Shown here one piece after another: positions 43,377-52,885 of a stretch of 64,000 bases of DNA (positions within the stretch are counted from its first letter, which is position 1; each line of letters starts with the position of its first letter). The stretch is from CAMPKL01 sp963805925. Lineage in GTDB: Bacteria > Acidobacteriota > Terriglobia > Bryobacterales > UBA6623. Location: the NCBI GenBank assembly GCA_963805925.1, contig CAWDWB010000003.1:992001-1056000 (forward strand). The letters run 5' to 3'. The translations under genes and the position numbers were made by a program. Under the pieces are notes generated by a model. It was given only the letters and a program-made list of their open reading frames with translations, had not been told where the DNA came from and did no database searches.

Positions 43377-46300
43377 ATGCTGTCTAGCGTGACTCCGCGC
43401 CTGCTATTAACACGTTCGCTTCGATATCACTGGGGCATTAATTTTGCAGTCGCGCTGGGCGTTGCGGTGGGTGCGGCGGTGTTGGCGGGGGCGCTGTTGG
43501 TGGGCGACTCGGTGCGCGGGAGTTTGCGCGACTTAACGCTGGACCGGCTCGGAAAGATTGAGTCGGCGTTGGTTGCGGATCGGTTTTTTAGGGAAGAGTT
43601 GGCTGCGGAGATCGGCGCGACGCCGGCGGTGATGATTCGCGGGACGGCGGAGAATGCCGAGTCGGGGGCGCGGGCTTCAAAGATTACCGTGCTGGGCGCG
43701 GATGAACGCTTTTGGTCGCTCTACGATCAGCCGGCGCCGGAGTTGGGGCTGCGCGACGTGGTCATCAACGCGGGGTTGGCGCGCGAGTTGGGCGTTGCAG
43801 AAGGCCAGGCGATGTTGCTGCGCTTCCAGACCGATACGCTCATCCCGAGCGAGTCGGTGATGGGCCGCAAGACGGATACGACGCGGACGTTGCGGCTGAC
43901 GGTGAAGTCTGTCGTGCCGGACCGCGGACCGGGGCGCTTTGGGTTGTCGCCGAATCAGCAGTTGCCGTTCAATGCGTTTCTTTCATTGGCTGCGCTGCAA
44001 AGGGCGATGGAGCAGCAGGGCCGCGCCAATGTGCTGTTCGCGCCGGTGAGGCACGAAGGGAATACGCAGGAGAGACTGCAGGCCGCGCTGACGTTGGATG
44101 ACGTGGAGCTTTCGGCGGCACCGGACGGCGAAGCCATGCGGGTGGAGTCGAGCCGCATTGTGTTGGAGCCTTCCGTTGCGGATGCGGCCGTAGCGGCAGC
44201 GTCGGAATTGGGACTCGAAAGCGTCGAGGTGCTGACTTATCTGGCGAACTCGATGGAAGCGGGCGGCAAAGCTGTCCCTTACTCGACGGTGACGGCGCTG
44301 AGCGGCACGCCGGAGTTGACGTTGACGGACGGCTCCCCCGCCCCAGCGTTGACCGGCGATGAGATTTATCTGAACGACTGGACGGCGAAGGACTTGGGCG
44401 CGAAGCCGGGCGATGCCGTGGAGATGAGCTACTACGTGGTCGGCGCGGGCGGCGCGCTGGAGACGGCGCGGCATGCGTTTACCGTACACGGCGTGGTGCG
44501 GTTGACGGGGTTGGCGGCGGATCGACATTTGGCCCCGGTTTATAAGGGCATGAGCGATTCGGATCGGATGGGGGATTGGGATCCCCCGTTCCCGGTGGAC
44601 TTGAGTTTGATACGGCCCGTGGACGAGCAGTATTGGGCTGCGTATCGGACGGCGCCGAAGGCGTTTGTAGCCTTCGAGACAGCAAAACAGTTATGGACGA
44701 GTAGATTTGGGCAGTTGACCTCGGTGCGGGTTTCGCCGCCGAGCGCGGAGTATGCAGAGGCGCTGCGGCGGAAGTTGGATCCGGCGGCATTGGGGTTGGT
44801 GTTCCAGCCTGTGAGAGAGCAAGGGTTGGAGGCGTCGGCCGGCGCGACGGATTTTTCGGGGCTGTTTATCGGCTTCAGCATGTTCTTGATTGCGGCGGCG
44901 TCGATGTTGGTGACGTTGCTGTTCAAACTCGGCGTGGAGACGCGCGCGAAAGAGATTGGGCTGTTGTTGGCGACGGGCGAGCCGGTGAAGTTCGTGCGCA
45001 AGTTGCTGATGACGGAAGGCGCGGTGGTGACGGCTGTGGGTTGTGTGATTGGGTTGCCGGCGGCGGTGGCTTACGGCTGGCTGATGGTCTATGGGCTGAA
45101 CAACTGGTGGAGCGCGGCGGTCGGCGGCTCGTTTCTGACGCTGCATGTATCGGCGATGAGCCTGCTGGGCGGACTGGTGGGCGCGTTCTTTACGATGTTC
45201 TTCTCGGTCTGGCTGGCGGTGCGCAAGCTGGGCAAGATGAGCGTCCGGTCGCTGCTGGCCGGCACGGTGACGGATGAGGACCAGATGCCGGCGGCGCAGC
45301 GTTCGCGGCGGCCGTTGATTGTGGGCGTCGTGTGCGCGGTATTGGCCGTGGGCTTAGCGGCGGGGTCGTATGCGAGCGCGGCGCTGGATCCGGCGGCGGC
45401 GTTTTTTGGCGTGGGCGCGCTGGCCTTGATTGCGGTGTTGGCGCTGTATCGGGCGCGGCTGCTCAGGCCGTCTCGCGGCACGATCGATGTGACGTCAAGC
45501 GTTCCGCTGATGCGGTTAGGGGTGAAGAATGCGGCGCGGTTCCCGACGCGCAGCGTGTTGTCAGCGGCGCTGGTAGCGAGTGCGACGTTCGTGATTGTTA
45601 CGGTGGCGGTGATGCGTCACGATGCGACGCAGGCGGAGCCGTCGGTGGACTCGGGCGATGGAGGGTTCCGACTGATTGCGGAGTCGGATGCACCGCTGCA
45701 CCGGACGCAATTGGATGAGGCGGAATTGGACGGCGCACTGCTTTACGCGCTGCGCACGAAGGCGGGCGAGGATGCGAGTTGCTTGAACTTGTACCGTCCG
45801 ACGGAGCCGACGTTGCTGGGCGCGCCGGAGGATTTGATACGGCGCGGAGGATTCGCCTTCCAGGGCTCGTTGGCCCAGACGCCGGAGGAAGAGGCGAACC
45901 CGTGGTTGGTATTGGAGCGGAAGTTCGACGACGGGGCGATTCCGGTGTTTGGCGACATGAACTCGGTCATGTGGATTTTGCACTTGGGGCTGGGCGACCG
46001 GATGGATTACACGGACGGGCTGGGGCGGACGCGGAAGTTGGTGATCGCGGGATTGTTGTCCCGGAGTATTTTCCAGTCGCAGCTGATCGCCTCGGAGGCG
46101 AACTTCTTGTCGCTGGAGCCGGACCATAGCGGATACAACACGTTCTTGATTGAGGCGAACGACGCAGCGGTGGGCACGCGTCTCGAAGAGCAGTGGACAG
46201 ACTACGGGTTTGATGCGACGACGACAGGCGAGCGGTTGGCGGGGTACCTCGTCGTCGAGAACACTTACTTGAGCACCTTCCAGACGTTGGGCGGGCTGGG

Positions 46301-46643
46301 GCTGCTGTTAGGTGTGCTGGGCTTGGCGGTGGTGATGGTGCGCAACGTTCTCGAACGTCGCGGCGAACTGGCGCTGCTGCAGGCCGTGGGCTTTGGGCGG
46401 CGCGCGGTGGTGCACCTGGTGCTGGCCGAGAATGGCTGGCTGCTGATTTTCGGCGTGCTGGCGGGGACGGGCGCCGCGCTTTTGGCGGTGGCGCCGACGC
46501 TGCTGGCGGGACAGGCGCACCCGCCGTGGGGTTCGCTGCTGCTGACGCTGTCTGCGATCGTGCTGACGGGGTTAATCTCGGGCGCGATCGCCGTGCGCCG
46601 GTCGATGGACCAGAATTTGCTGGCTAGCCTGCGAAGGGAATAG
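43377..46643 (+). CDS. Large FtsX/MacB-type ABC permease
   Basis: A 1088-aa permease with a MacB-type N-terminal helix (about 20-42), a long periplasmic domain, a first FtsX domain of three helices (about 490-620), two further helices (645-695), a second periplasmic domain, and a second FtsX domain (from about 955 to the end). This duplicated layout matches lipoprotein-release/MacB-like ABC permeases. No ATP-binding subunit is encoded nearby, so a partner from elsewhere is needed. ATG 43377 is used; GTG 43389 is an alternative. The 236-bp gap upstream shows no clear promoter. Convergent with the LolA-like gene. Confidence 0.85.
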   Translation: MLSSVTPRLLLTRSLRYHWGINFAVALGVAVGAAVLAGALLVGDSVRGSLRDLTLDRLGKIESALVADRFFREELAAEIGATPAVMIRGTAENAESGARASKITVLGADERFWSLYDQPAPELGLRDVVINAGLARELGVAEGQAMLLRFQTDTLIPSESVMGRKTDTTRTLRLTVKSVVPDRGPGRFGLSPNQQLPFNAFLSLAALQRAMEQQGRANVLFAPVRHEGNTQERLQAALTLDDVELSAAPDGEAMRVESSRIVLEPSVADAAVAAASELGLESVEVLTYLANSMEAGGKAVPYSTVTALSGTPELTLTDGSPAPALTGDEIYLNDWTAKDLGAKPGDAVEMSYYVVGAGGALETARHAFTVHGVVRLTGLAADRHLAPVYKGMSDSDRMGDWDPPFPVDLSLIRPVDEQYWAAYRTAPKAFVAFETAKQLWTSRFGQLTSVRVSPPSAEYAEALRRKLDPAALGLVFQPVREQGLEASAGATDFSGLFIGFSMFLIAAASMLVTLLFKLGVETRAKEIGLLLATGEPVKFVRKLLMTEGAVVTAVGCVIGLPAAVAYGWLMVYGLNNWWSAAVGGSFLTLHVSAMSLLGGLVGAFFTMFFSVWLAVRKLGKMSVRSLLAGTVTDEDQMPAAQRSRRPLIVGVVCAVLAVGLAAGSYASAALDPAAAFFGVGALALIAVLALYRARLLRPSRGTIDVTSSVPLMRLGVKNAARFPTRSVLSAALVASATFVIVTVAVMRHDATQAEPSVDSGDGGFRLIAESDAPLHRTQLDEAELDGALLYALRTKAGEDASCLNLYRPTEPTLLGAPEDLIRRGGFAFQGSLAQTPEEEANPWLVLERKFDDGAIPVFGDMNSVMWILHLGLGDRMDYTDGLGRTRKLVIAGLLSRSIFQSQLIASEANFLSLEPDHSGYNTFLIEANDAAVGTRLEEQWTDYGFDATTTGERLAGYLVVENTYLSTFQTLGGLGLLLGVLGLAVVMVRNVLERRGELALLQAVGFGRRAVVHLVLAENGWLLIFGVLAGTGAALLAVAPTLLAGQAHPPWGSLLLTLSAIVLTGLISGAIAVRRSMDQNLLASLRRE

Positions 46644-46645
46644 GG

Positions 46646-47332
46646 CTAGAGTTTGGTCTTGACGCGCTTGGGCTTGCTCTTGGCGCGGCTCATATCGAGG
46701 GCGAGATCGGACGCTTTGACGCCGGGGTTGATCTTGACGTCGTCGTAGCTGACGAGGCGGTAGTCGCCGTTGTGCTCCATGGCTTTCTGCTGGAGCGGTT
46801 GCCAGGATTGGGTTGATATCCACATCTCAACGGACTTGCCGGCGGCGCGGTCTTCGGCGTCCTTGGGGGTCATGGCTAGCTTGACGGTGGGCTGGCCGTC
46901 GATGGGCTCTTCGGCGGCGATTTTGATGTCGTAGCGCTGTTTGAGATCGTCGCCGGAGACGCCATAGCCGAGCAGCAAGCCTTCATAGAGTTGGTTGCCC
47001 TTGGCCTTGAGGTCGTACTCTTCGATTTGGTTGATGGCCTCGTTGAAGAGTTCGACGGTAGTCTTCTCGATGCGGATCTGTTTGCGGACGGGCTCGGTGA
47101 AGGCGATGCGCAGTTGGACTTGGCCCTTGGCGTCTTTCTTGACCCAGAGTTCGCCGGATTCGACGTCGGTGTCGTCGACGAGCTTGGTGTACTTGACCCA
47201 GTTAATCTTGGCGGTCATGCCGTGGAACTGCGGGGCGGCCGCGTTCATCTTGGAGAGCACGGTCGGCAGGTCAGCGGCGGCAAGCGTTGCTTGTGCAACG
47301 AGGGCCAGCAACAACGTGACAAGGAAGCGCAT
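46646..47332 (-). CDS. LolA-like outer-membrane lipoprotein-sorting protein
   Basis: A 228-aa exported protein with a Sec signal (MRFLVTLLLALVAQATLAAA) and an open beta-barrel fold of the LolA/LppX type that carries lipid or lipoprotein acyl chains across the periplasm. Family features are the N-terminal LSKMNAAAPQFHGMTAKINWVKYT helix and the repeated strands ending YRLVSYDDVKINPGVKASDL. It is convergent with the large FtsX permease, 2 bp away, and a transporter-carrier pairing as in Lol systems is conceivable but unproven. Confidence 0.8.
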   Translation of the reverse strand: MRFLVTLLLALVAQATLAAADLPTVLSKMNAAAPQFHGMTAKINWVKYTKLVDDTDVESGELWVKKDAKGQVQLRIAFTEPVRKQIRIEKTTVELFNEAINQIEEYDLKAKGNQLYEGLLLGYGVSGDDLKQRYDIKIAAEEPIDGQPTVKLAMTPKDAEDRAAGKSVEMWISTQSWQPLQQKAMEHNGDYRLVSYDDVKINPGVKASDLALDMSRAKSKPKRVKTKL

Positions 47333-47377
47333 GAGTGTTGGACGGTTTCGAGGGTCGCAGCGTTTCGCCGTAAAGGC

Positions 47378-47746
47378 TTAAGGCCGGGCGTAGACGATGT
47401 AGGCGTGCAGGTCGCCGCCGGGCTCGCCAGAGCGTTCCACCGAGACGATTTCGAGGTGGAGGCCGCTGCGTTGGCGAATCAGCTCACGTAGGCGAGCGTC
47501 GCGCTCTTCATCGGTGGAGGCGTCGACGGTTGAAGGGTCGACCCAAAAGACCATGGTGCCGCGAGAGTCGCCGACTTCTTGGACTTGGCGGACGACAGGC
47601 GGACGGGGTTGATCTCCGAAGAACTCGCGCGGCGTCAGGAAGATGAAAGCCAGGATCGCGGCCACGATCAGGTCGTATTGCACCGAGCCTCTACGGAAGC
47701 TCCAGAAGACACTGCGCCAGAGTAGTCCTGGTTTATCTTCAGCCAT
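47378..47746 (-). CDS. Single-span membrane protein, function unknown
   Basis: A 122-aa protein with one transmembrane helix (residues 22-39, YDLIVAAILAFIFLTPREFF) and a polar C-terminal domain ending HLEIVSVERSGEPGGDLHAYIVYARP. It is read from the same strand as the LolA-like gene, 45 bp upstream, and diverges from DUF1385-prfA. Not recognised as a named family. The pairing with a LolA-like protein suggests an envelope role. Confidence 0.75.
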   Translation of the reverse strand: MAEDKPGLLWRSVFWSFRRGSVQYDLIVAAILAFIFLTPREFFGDQPRPPVVRQVQEVGDSRGTMVFWVDPSTVDASTDEERDARLRELIRQRSGLHLEIVSVERSGEPGGDLHAYIVYARP

Positions 47747-47803
47747 CGTCGTGATTCTACCGCACCCAGGGCGCGTAACGCCTTGACTCTACGGGACGTA
47801 TCG

Positions 47804-47841
47804 TAGAATAGAGGTTAGGCCCCGGGTCCGGGGCCATTTTT
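47804..47841 (+). promoter_or_regulatory. Promoter and 5'-end hairpin of the DUF1385 gene
   Basis: TTGACT (47783-47788) and TAGAAT (47804-47809) form a promoter with 15-bp spacing. The predicted start near 47816 begins with GGCCCCG (47818-47824) pairing to CGGGGCC (47829-47835), followed by ATTTTT. The leader is almost entirely this hairpin plus U-run, ending 3 bp before ATG 47845. Confidence 0.5.
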
Positions 47842-47844
47842 GCC

Positions 47845-48846
47845 ATGTTCCGAAGATTGCGCCAGCTTTTTCGCTTAGCCGCCTATACGCAGCTATTGCC
47901 CGCGCTTGAGAGCGCAGATGATCCGTTGATCGGCGGCCAGGCTGTGCTCGAAGGCGTGATGATGCGGGCGCCGCACAGCTATTGCATCGCGGTGCGCAAG
48001 CCGGACGGCGAAATTGTGACCGAAGAGGGGCCGGCCGTGCGGCTCTCGGAGAAGAACAAGATTTGGGGCCTCCCGGTGATTCGCGGCGTGGCGACGCTTT
48101 GGCAGTCGATGAGCTTGGGCATGAAGGCACTGAACTTTTCGGCGCAGTTCGCCATCGACGAAGAGGAAGAAGGCTTGGACGAGAAAGAGAAGGGCAAGTC
48201 GAAGGAGTTGCCGAAGTGGCTGATGGCCGTGAACATCCTGATTTCGTTCGGGTTCATGATCTTCATGTACAAGTTCTTGCCGCTGACGGCGACGAAGTTG
48301 ATCCAGGCGCATTTCCCGCAGTTGGACAATCAGATCGGCTTTAGCGCAGTCGAGGGCGTGATCCGGCTGTCGATCTTCTTATCGTTCATGTTTGCGCTGT
48401 CGCTGATGAAAGACATTCACCGGGTATTCGAGTATCACGGAGCCGAACATAAGGTTGTTTTCAACTACGAGTCGGGCAAGCCGGTGAATACGGAGAACGC
48501 GCAGAGCTTTGTGACCTTCCACCCTCGTTGCGGCACGAGCTTTTTGATGGTGGTCATGATCGTCTCGGTCATCGTTTACGCCTTCGTGCCGGTGCAGGGA
48601 TTTGGACCGATGCTGCTGTCGCGCATCATCCTGCTGCCGTTGATTGCCGGACTGAGCTACGAAGTGATTCGCTTCGCGGCGCAGCATCAGCAGAGCTTGA
48701 TGCGCTTGTTCGTTGCGCCGGGCATGTGGCTGCAACGGATCACGACGAAGCCGCCGGACGATACGCAGATTGAGATTTCCATTCGCGCTCTGACGGGGGC
48801 GATGGAGTTGGAGAAAGAGAAGGGCGGAGAGTTGGTCGTCGCTTAA
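47845..48846 (+). CDS. DUF1385 membrane protein (YqhQ-like)
   Basis: A 333-aa integral membrane protein. The family-defining start DPLIGGQAVLEGVMMRAPHSYCIAVRKPDGEI (about 27-60) is followed by a charged loop, membrane helices at about 130-150, 170-190 and 225-275, and the EYHGAEHKVVFNYESG segment with conserved His and Glu. YqhQ/DUF1385 proteins are widespread and their role is unknown. The gene is usually next to prfA and prmC, as here (18 bp upstream of prfA). No Shine-Dalgarno sequence is visible; a hairpin with a U-run sits just upstream. Confidence 0.93.
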   Translation: MFRRLRQLFRLAAYTQLLPALESADDPLIGGQAVLEGVMMRAPHSYCIAVRKPDGEIVTEEGPAVRLSEKNKIWGLPVIRGVATLWQSMSLGMKALNFSAQFAIDEEEEGLDEKEKGKSKELPKWLMAVNILISFGFMIFMYKFLPLTATKLIQAHFPQLDNQIGFSAVEGVIRLSIFLSFMFALSLMKDIHRVFEYHGAEHKVVFNYESGKPVNTENAQSFVTFHPRCGTSFLMVVMIVSVIVYAFVPVQGFGPMLLSRIILLPLIAGLSYEVIRFAAQHQQSLMRLFVAPGMWLQRITTKPPDDTQIEISIRALTGAMELEKEKGGELVVA

Positions 48847-48864
48847 CGACGTCAGGGGTTTCCC

Positions 48865-49944
48865 ATGGAATGGGTAAATAGGCTCGAAGAAACCGAGCAG
48901 CGCTACAACAGACTTTCGGAGGAAATGGCGGATCCGGCCACGATGAAGGATCAGTCCGCCTACCAGAAGGCTGCCAAGGCTGCGTCGGACATCTCCGAGG
49001 TGGTCAACAAGTACCGCGCCTGGAAAGAGGCCAAGCAGGCCCTGGAAGAGGCGACTGAGCTGCTGCAGTCCGGCGACCCCGACATGGTCGAGTTGGCTAG
49101 AGAGGAAGCTGATAGCCAACGTCAGCGCGCGACGGATCTCGAAGAAGAATTGCGCGTCCTGCTGCTGCCGAAGGACCCCAACGACGACAAGGGCGTCGTG
49201 TTGGAGGTTCGCGCCGGCACGGGCGGTTCCGAGGCGACGTTGTTCGCCGCGGAGATCTTCCGCATGTACACGCGCTACGCCGAGGTCAACCGCTGGAAGG
49301 TGGAAGTGCTGTCGAGCAGCGAGTCGGAAGTGGGCGGCTTCAAGGAAATCATCGCGCTGATCACGGGCGACCGGGTCTACTCGAGGATGAAGTTCGAGTC
49401 GGGCGTGCACCGCGTGCAGCGCGTGCCGCAGACCGAAACGCAAGGCCGCGTGCATACTTCGGCGGTGACGGTGGCTGTGCTGCCGCAGGCCGAAGAGGTC
49501 GATGTAGAGATCGATCCGACGGAGATTCGCGTTGACACGTTCTGTTCATCGGGACCGGGCGGTCAGTCCGTCAACACCACGTATTCGGCGATCCGCATCA
49601 CGCACTTGCCGACGGGTCTTGTGGTGAGTTGCCAGGACGAAAAATCGCAGATCAAGAATCGCAAGAAGGCGATGTTGGTATTGCGTTCGCGGCTGCTGGA
49701 GTTGGAAGAGTCGAAACAGCACGAGGCCGAGGCCGACGCGCGCCGCTCGATGGTGGGCTCGGGCGACCGCAGCGAAAAGATTCGCACCTACAACTTCCCG
49801 CAACAGCGGGTGACCGATCACCGTATCGGACTCACGCTGCACCAGTTGGATCTGGTCATGGAAGGCCGCATCGATCCGCTGATCGACGCGCTCGTTTCGC
49901 ACAACCAAGCCGAGTTGCTCAAGGGCGAAGCCGTCGCCGGTTAG
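48865..49944 (+). CDS. prfA: Peptide chain release factor 1
   Basis: Recognises UAA and UAG stop codons in the ribosomal A site and triggers peptide release. The 359-aa product has the stop-codon-reading PxT motif as PQT (188-190) and the catalytic GGQ at 232-234 (GPGGQSVN), with a domain-1 coiled coil at the N-terminus. Length is standard. The PQT variant fits the variable middle residue of the motif. It forms an operon with prmC, whose start directly follows the TAG. Confidence 0.97.
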   Translation: MEWVNRLEETEQRYNRLSEEMADPATMKDQSAYQKAAKAASDISEVVNKYRAWKEAKQALEEATELLQSGDPDMVELAREEADSQRQRATDLEEELRVLLLPKDPNDDKGVVLEVRAGTGGSEATLFAAEIFRMYTRYAEVNRWKVEVLSSSESEVGGFKEIIALITGDRVYSRMKFESGVHRVQRVPQTETQGRVHTSAVTVAVLPQAEEVDVEIDPTEIRVDTFCSSGPGGQSVNTTYSAIRITHLPTGLVVSCQDEKSQIKNRKKAMLVLRSRLLELEESKQHEAEADARRSMVGSGDRSEKIRTYNFPQQRVTDHRIGLTLHQLDLVMEGRIDPLIDALVSHNQAELLKGEAVAG

Positions 49945-50811
49945 ATGACCGTGGCGGTTGAACCTCAAACGGCAACGGTTGAGGCGCAGCTGGAACAGGC
50001 TCGCCGTCAACTCGCTGCCGCTGCTATTGAGGAGCCGCGTCGAACCGCCGAGAGCTTACTGGGATTCGTGATCGGCTGCGAACGGAGCTATCTGTTCGCG
50101 CACCCCGAGCGCGATTTGTCAGCGCAGGAAGCTGGGCATTTCGAGGAGATTGTCGCGCGCAGAGTCGCCGGCGAGCCGACGCAGTACATCTTGGGCGTGC
50201 GGGAATTTTTCGAGAGAGATTTCGAAGTGAATCCGGCGGTACTGATTCCTCGTCCGGAAACGGAATTATTGGTTGAGGCGGTGTTGGAGAAGGCGTCCGA
50301 GGCCGCGCGCGTTCTCGATGTGGGAACGGGATCGGGCTGCATTGCCGTGACGTTGTCCTGCGAGCGGCCGACCTTGGATGTTTTTGCCGTCGATGTCAGT
50401 TCAGCAGCGCTAGGAACGGCGCAGCGGAATGCGCGGCGAAATGGGGCGACTGTCCGCTTCAGCGAGGGCGACCTGCTGGAATCGATCACCGATGAATCTT
50501 TCGATGTGGTCGTGAGCAATCCTCCGTACGCTGCTGAGCGCGACCGTCCGACGCTGAGCCGGGAAGTTCGCCGCGAGCCGGAACTGGCATTATTTGGGGG
50601 CAATGACGGTTTGGACGTTTACCGCCGGTTGATTCCCGCAGCGGCGCGCGTGCTGAGGCCGGGCGGATTGCTGGCGTTGGAACTCGGCTACGACAGCCTG
50701 CCTGGAGTCCGCGCTCTATTGGAAGGGTGGGATGATGTAGAGACGCGGCCGGACTTAGCCGGCATTACGCGTATCGCCTTGGCGCGGCGTTCCCGATTCG
50801 CGCAACGATAA
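49945..50811 (+). CDS. prmC: Release factor glutamine methyltransferase
   Basis: Methylates the GGQ glutamine of RF1 and RF2 using S-adenosylmethionine. The 288-aa product has an N-terminal helical domain, the SAM site VLDVGTGSGCIAVTL (about 124-138), and the catalytic NPPY (192-195), which holds the substrate glutamine. ATG abuts the prfA stop, so the enzyme and its substrate are co-translated. Only two further genes, both leftward and rightward permease or RimK parts, follow. Confidence 0.96.
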   Translation: MTVAVEPQTATVEAQLEQARRQLAAAAIEEPRRTAESLLGFVIGCERSYLFAHPERDLSAQEAGHFEEIVARRVAGEPTQYILGVREFFERDFEVNPAVLIPRPETELLVEAVLEKASEAARVLDVGTGSGCIAVTLSCERPTLDVFAVDVSSAALGTAQRNARRNGATVRFSEGDLLESITDESFDVVVSNPPYAAERDRPTLSREVRREPELALFGGNDGLDVYRRLIPAAARVLRPGGLLALELGYDSLPGVRALLEGWDDVETRPDLAGITRIALARRSRFAQR

Positions 50812-50830
50812 GAAAACACGGAGAAACCGA

Positions 50831-51964
50831 TTGGACCAGCTTGGAAAAAAGCACGGCTTGCCGCTCGTATACCGCATCGTCGCCAGGAACCTGAGGCATC
50901 GGCGTGCGCGAACGATCTTGACGGCGCTGGCAATCAGCGTCGGCGTCACTTTGTTATTGACCATCGTCGGCCTCGCTGACGGCATGATGGGCGACCAGCA
51001 GAACCGTGCGCGAGGCGCCGGTGCGGACATCATGATCTTGCCGGCCGGCTCAAACGTCATTGGCTTTTCCAATGCGCCGATGTCGGATAAGCTGGTCGAG
51101 TTCACGGCCAAACAGCCGCACGTGAAGATTGCGACCGGGGTGGTCATGCAGTCGATCGGCGCGATCCATCGGATCACCGGAATCGATTACGAGACGTTCG
51201 ATCGTATGGCTCACTTTGTGTTTGTCGAGGGCGGTCCTTTCCAGTCGCCCGACGATATCCTTGTCGACGAATTCTACGCGCGGCAGAACAAGCTTCACGT
51301 CGGCGACTCCGTCGAAATGTTGGATAAGGACTGGCGCGTAGCGGGCATCGTCGAGCCGGGCAAGATGGCGCGAGTCATGCTGCCGATCGACATTGTGCAA
51401 GAGTTGACCGGCACGGTCGGCAAGATATCGATGATTTACGTGCAACTGGACGATCCGGCGCTGACCTACCAAGTCATCGATGAACTCAAGGCGGCCGGAT
51501 TGTCGCCAGACAGCTACAACATGTATTCGGTGGAAGAGTTCGCCTCGCAGTTCACCCCTTCGGCTGTGCCGGAGTTCCAAGTCTTCATCAGCATCATCAT
51601 CGGACTGTCGGTCGCTTTCGGTTTTCTGGTGGTGTTCTTGACCATGCACACGGCCGTGTTGGAGCGCACGCGCGAAATCGGCATTCTGAAATCGCTGGGG
51701 GCTACGCAAGCGTATATTCTGGGCATCCTCGTCCGCGAAGCCTTGGCGCTGGGATTGCTGGGGTCGATCCTGGGCATCCTCTTCAGCTTTGCGACGCGCT
51801 GGGTAATCGACACTCTGATTCCGGCAACGATGCAGGCGTCGATCGTTCCCGGCTGGTGGCCGCGCGCCATCGCCATCACGCTGGTTGGCGCGCTGTTCGG
51901 CGCGCTCTACCCGGCGATTAAGGCTTCGCGTCAGGATGCGCTTGAGTCGCTGTCGTACGACTAG
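50831..51964 (+). CDS. FtsX/MacB-type ABC permease, single FtsX domain
   Basis: A 377-aa permease. A long N-terminal helix (RARTILTALAISVGVTLLLTIVGLADG) leads into a periplasmic MacB-type domain, then an FtsX domain of three helices (about 255-370) with the ERTREIGILKSLGATQAYI motif that contacts the ATPase. The start is TTG 50831, with GGAG 9 bp upstream and no better start codon. No ATP-binding gene is adjacent. It follows prmC by 19 bp and converges with rimK. Role unknown; relatives export lipoproteins, peptides or macrolides. Confidence 0.85.
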   Translation: MDQLGKKHGLPLVYRIVARNLRHRRARTILTALAISVGVTLLLTIVGLADGMMGDQQNRARGAGADIMILPAGSNVIGFSNAPMSDKLVEFTAKQPHVKIATGVVMQSIGAIHRITGIDYETFDRMAHFVFVEGGPFQSPDDILVDEFYARQNKLHVGDSVEMLDKDWRVAGIVEPGKMARVMLPIDIVQELTGTVGKISMIYVQLDDPALTYQVIDELKAAGLSPDSYNMYSVEEFASQFTPSAVPEFQVFISIIIGLSVAFGFLVVFLTMHTAVLERTREIGILKSLGATQAYILGILVREALALGLLGSILGILFSFATRWVIDTLIPATMQASIVPGWWPRAIAITLVGALFGALYPAIKASRQDALESLSYD

Positions 51965-51975
51965 GCCGTGGCGCG

Positions 51976-52881
51976 CTAGCCTTGGCCGCGTACCTTGGTA
52001 TTTCCCGGCTTGGCGTTCTTCTCGATGTGATCGATGATCATGCCGGCGATGTCCTTGCCGGTCGCCGCTTCGATGCCCTCAAGACCGGGTGACGAGTTGA
52101 CTTCCATCACGACGGCGCCGTGATTGGAGCGCAGCAAGTCGACGCCCGCGACGTTGAGGCCCATAATCTTGGCGGCGCGAACCGCGGTCGAGCGTTCCTC
52201 TGGGGTGATCTTGATGAGTTCGGCCGAGCCGCCGCGATGAAGATTGGAGCGGAACTCGCCTTCCTTGCCTTGTCTGCGCATCGCGGCGACCACCTTTTCG
52301 CCGATGACGAAACAGCGAATGTCGGCGCCGCCGGACTCTTCGATGAACTCTTGCACGATGATGTTGGCGTTGAGGCCCATGAAGGCTTCGATGACGCTCT
52401 CGGCAGCCTTGCGGGTCTCGGCAAGAACGACGCCGATGCCCTGAGTTCCCTCCAGCAGCTTGATGACGACCTTGGTGCCGCCGACCAGGTCAAGCAGGTC
52501 GTGGACATCGTCCGGTGACCGCGCAAAACCGGTGACGGGCAAGCCAATGCCCTTACGGGAGAGCAACTGCAAAGTGCGGAGCTTGTCTCGCGAGCGCGAG
52601 ATGGCGACGCTCTCGTTGACCGAATAGACGCCCATCATTTCGAACTGGCGCACGACGGCGGTTCCGTAAAAGGTAATGGAGGCGCCGATTCTGGGAATGA
52701 TGGCGTCGTAGCCCGTCAGCTCCTCGCCTTTGTAGCGAACGGCCGGATCGTGGGTGGTGATATCCATGTAGCAGCGCAACGTATCGACGACGCGCACCTG
52801 ATGCCCGCGGGCCTTGGCCGACTCGACGAGACGTCTCGTCGAGTAGAGCGTGGCACGCCGGGAAAGAATCGCTATCTTCAT
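51976..52881 (-). CDS. rimK: RimK-type ATP-grasp ligase
   Basis: A 301-aa ATP-grasp ligase that adds glutamates to a carboxyl group, classically the C-terminus of ribosomal protein S6, or builds short poly-glutamate. It has the N-terminal MKIAILSRRATLYSTRRLVES domain, SRDKLRTLQLLSRKGI, the ATP-binding KVVIKLLEGTQGIGV and QEFIEESGGADIRCFVIG segments, and the metal-binding VVMEVNSSPGLEGIE. It is the last gene of a leftward run that also carries a retropepsin-like RimB gene 4 bp upstream and a deacylase, the known RimK-associated set. Confidence 0.93.
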   Translation of the reverse strand: MKIAILSRRATLYSTRRLVESAKARGHQVRVVDTLRCYMDITTHDPAVRYKGEELTGYDAIIPRIGASITFYGTAVVRQFEMMGVYSVNESVAISRSRDKLRTLQLLSRKGIGLPVTGFARSPDDVHDLLDLVGGTKVVIKLLEGTQGIGVVLAETRKAAESVIEAFMGLNANIIVQEFIEESGGADIRCFVIGEKVVAAMRRQGKEGEFRSNLHRGGSAELIKITPEERSTAVRAAKIMGLNVAGVDLLRSNHGAVVMEVNSSPGLEGIEAATGKDIAGMIIDHIEKNAKPGNTKVRGQG

Positions 52882-52885
52882 GGAT

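Noticed and set aside
48379..49455. A leftward 358-codon frame opposite DUF1385 and prfA
   Set aside because: Covers two well-supported genes; His/Arg-rich translation without motifs.
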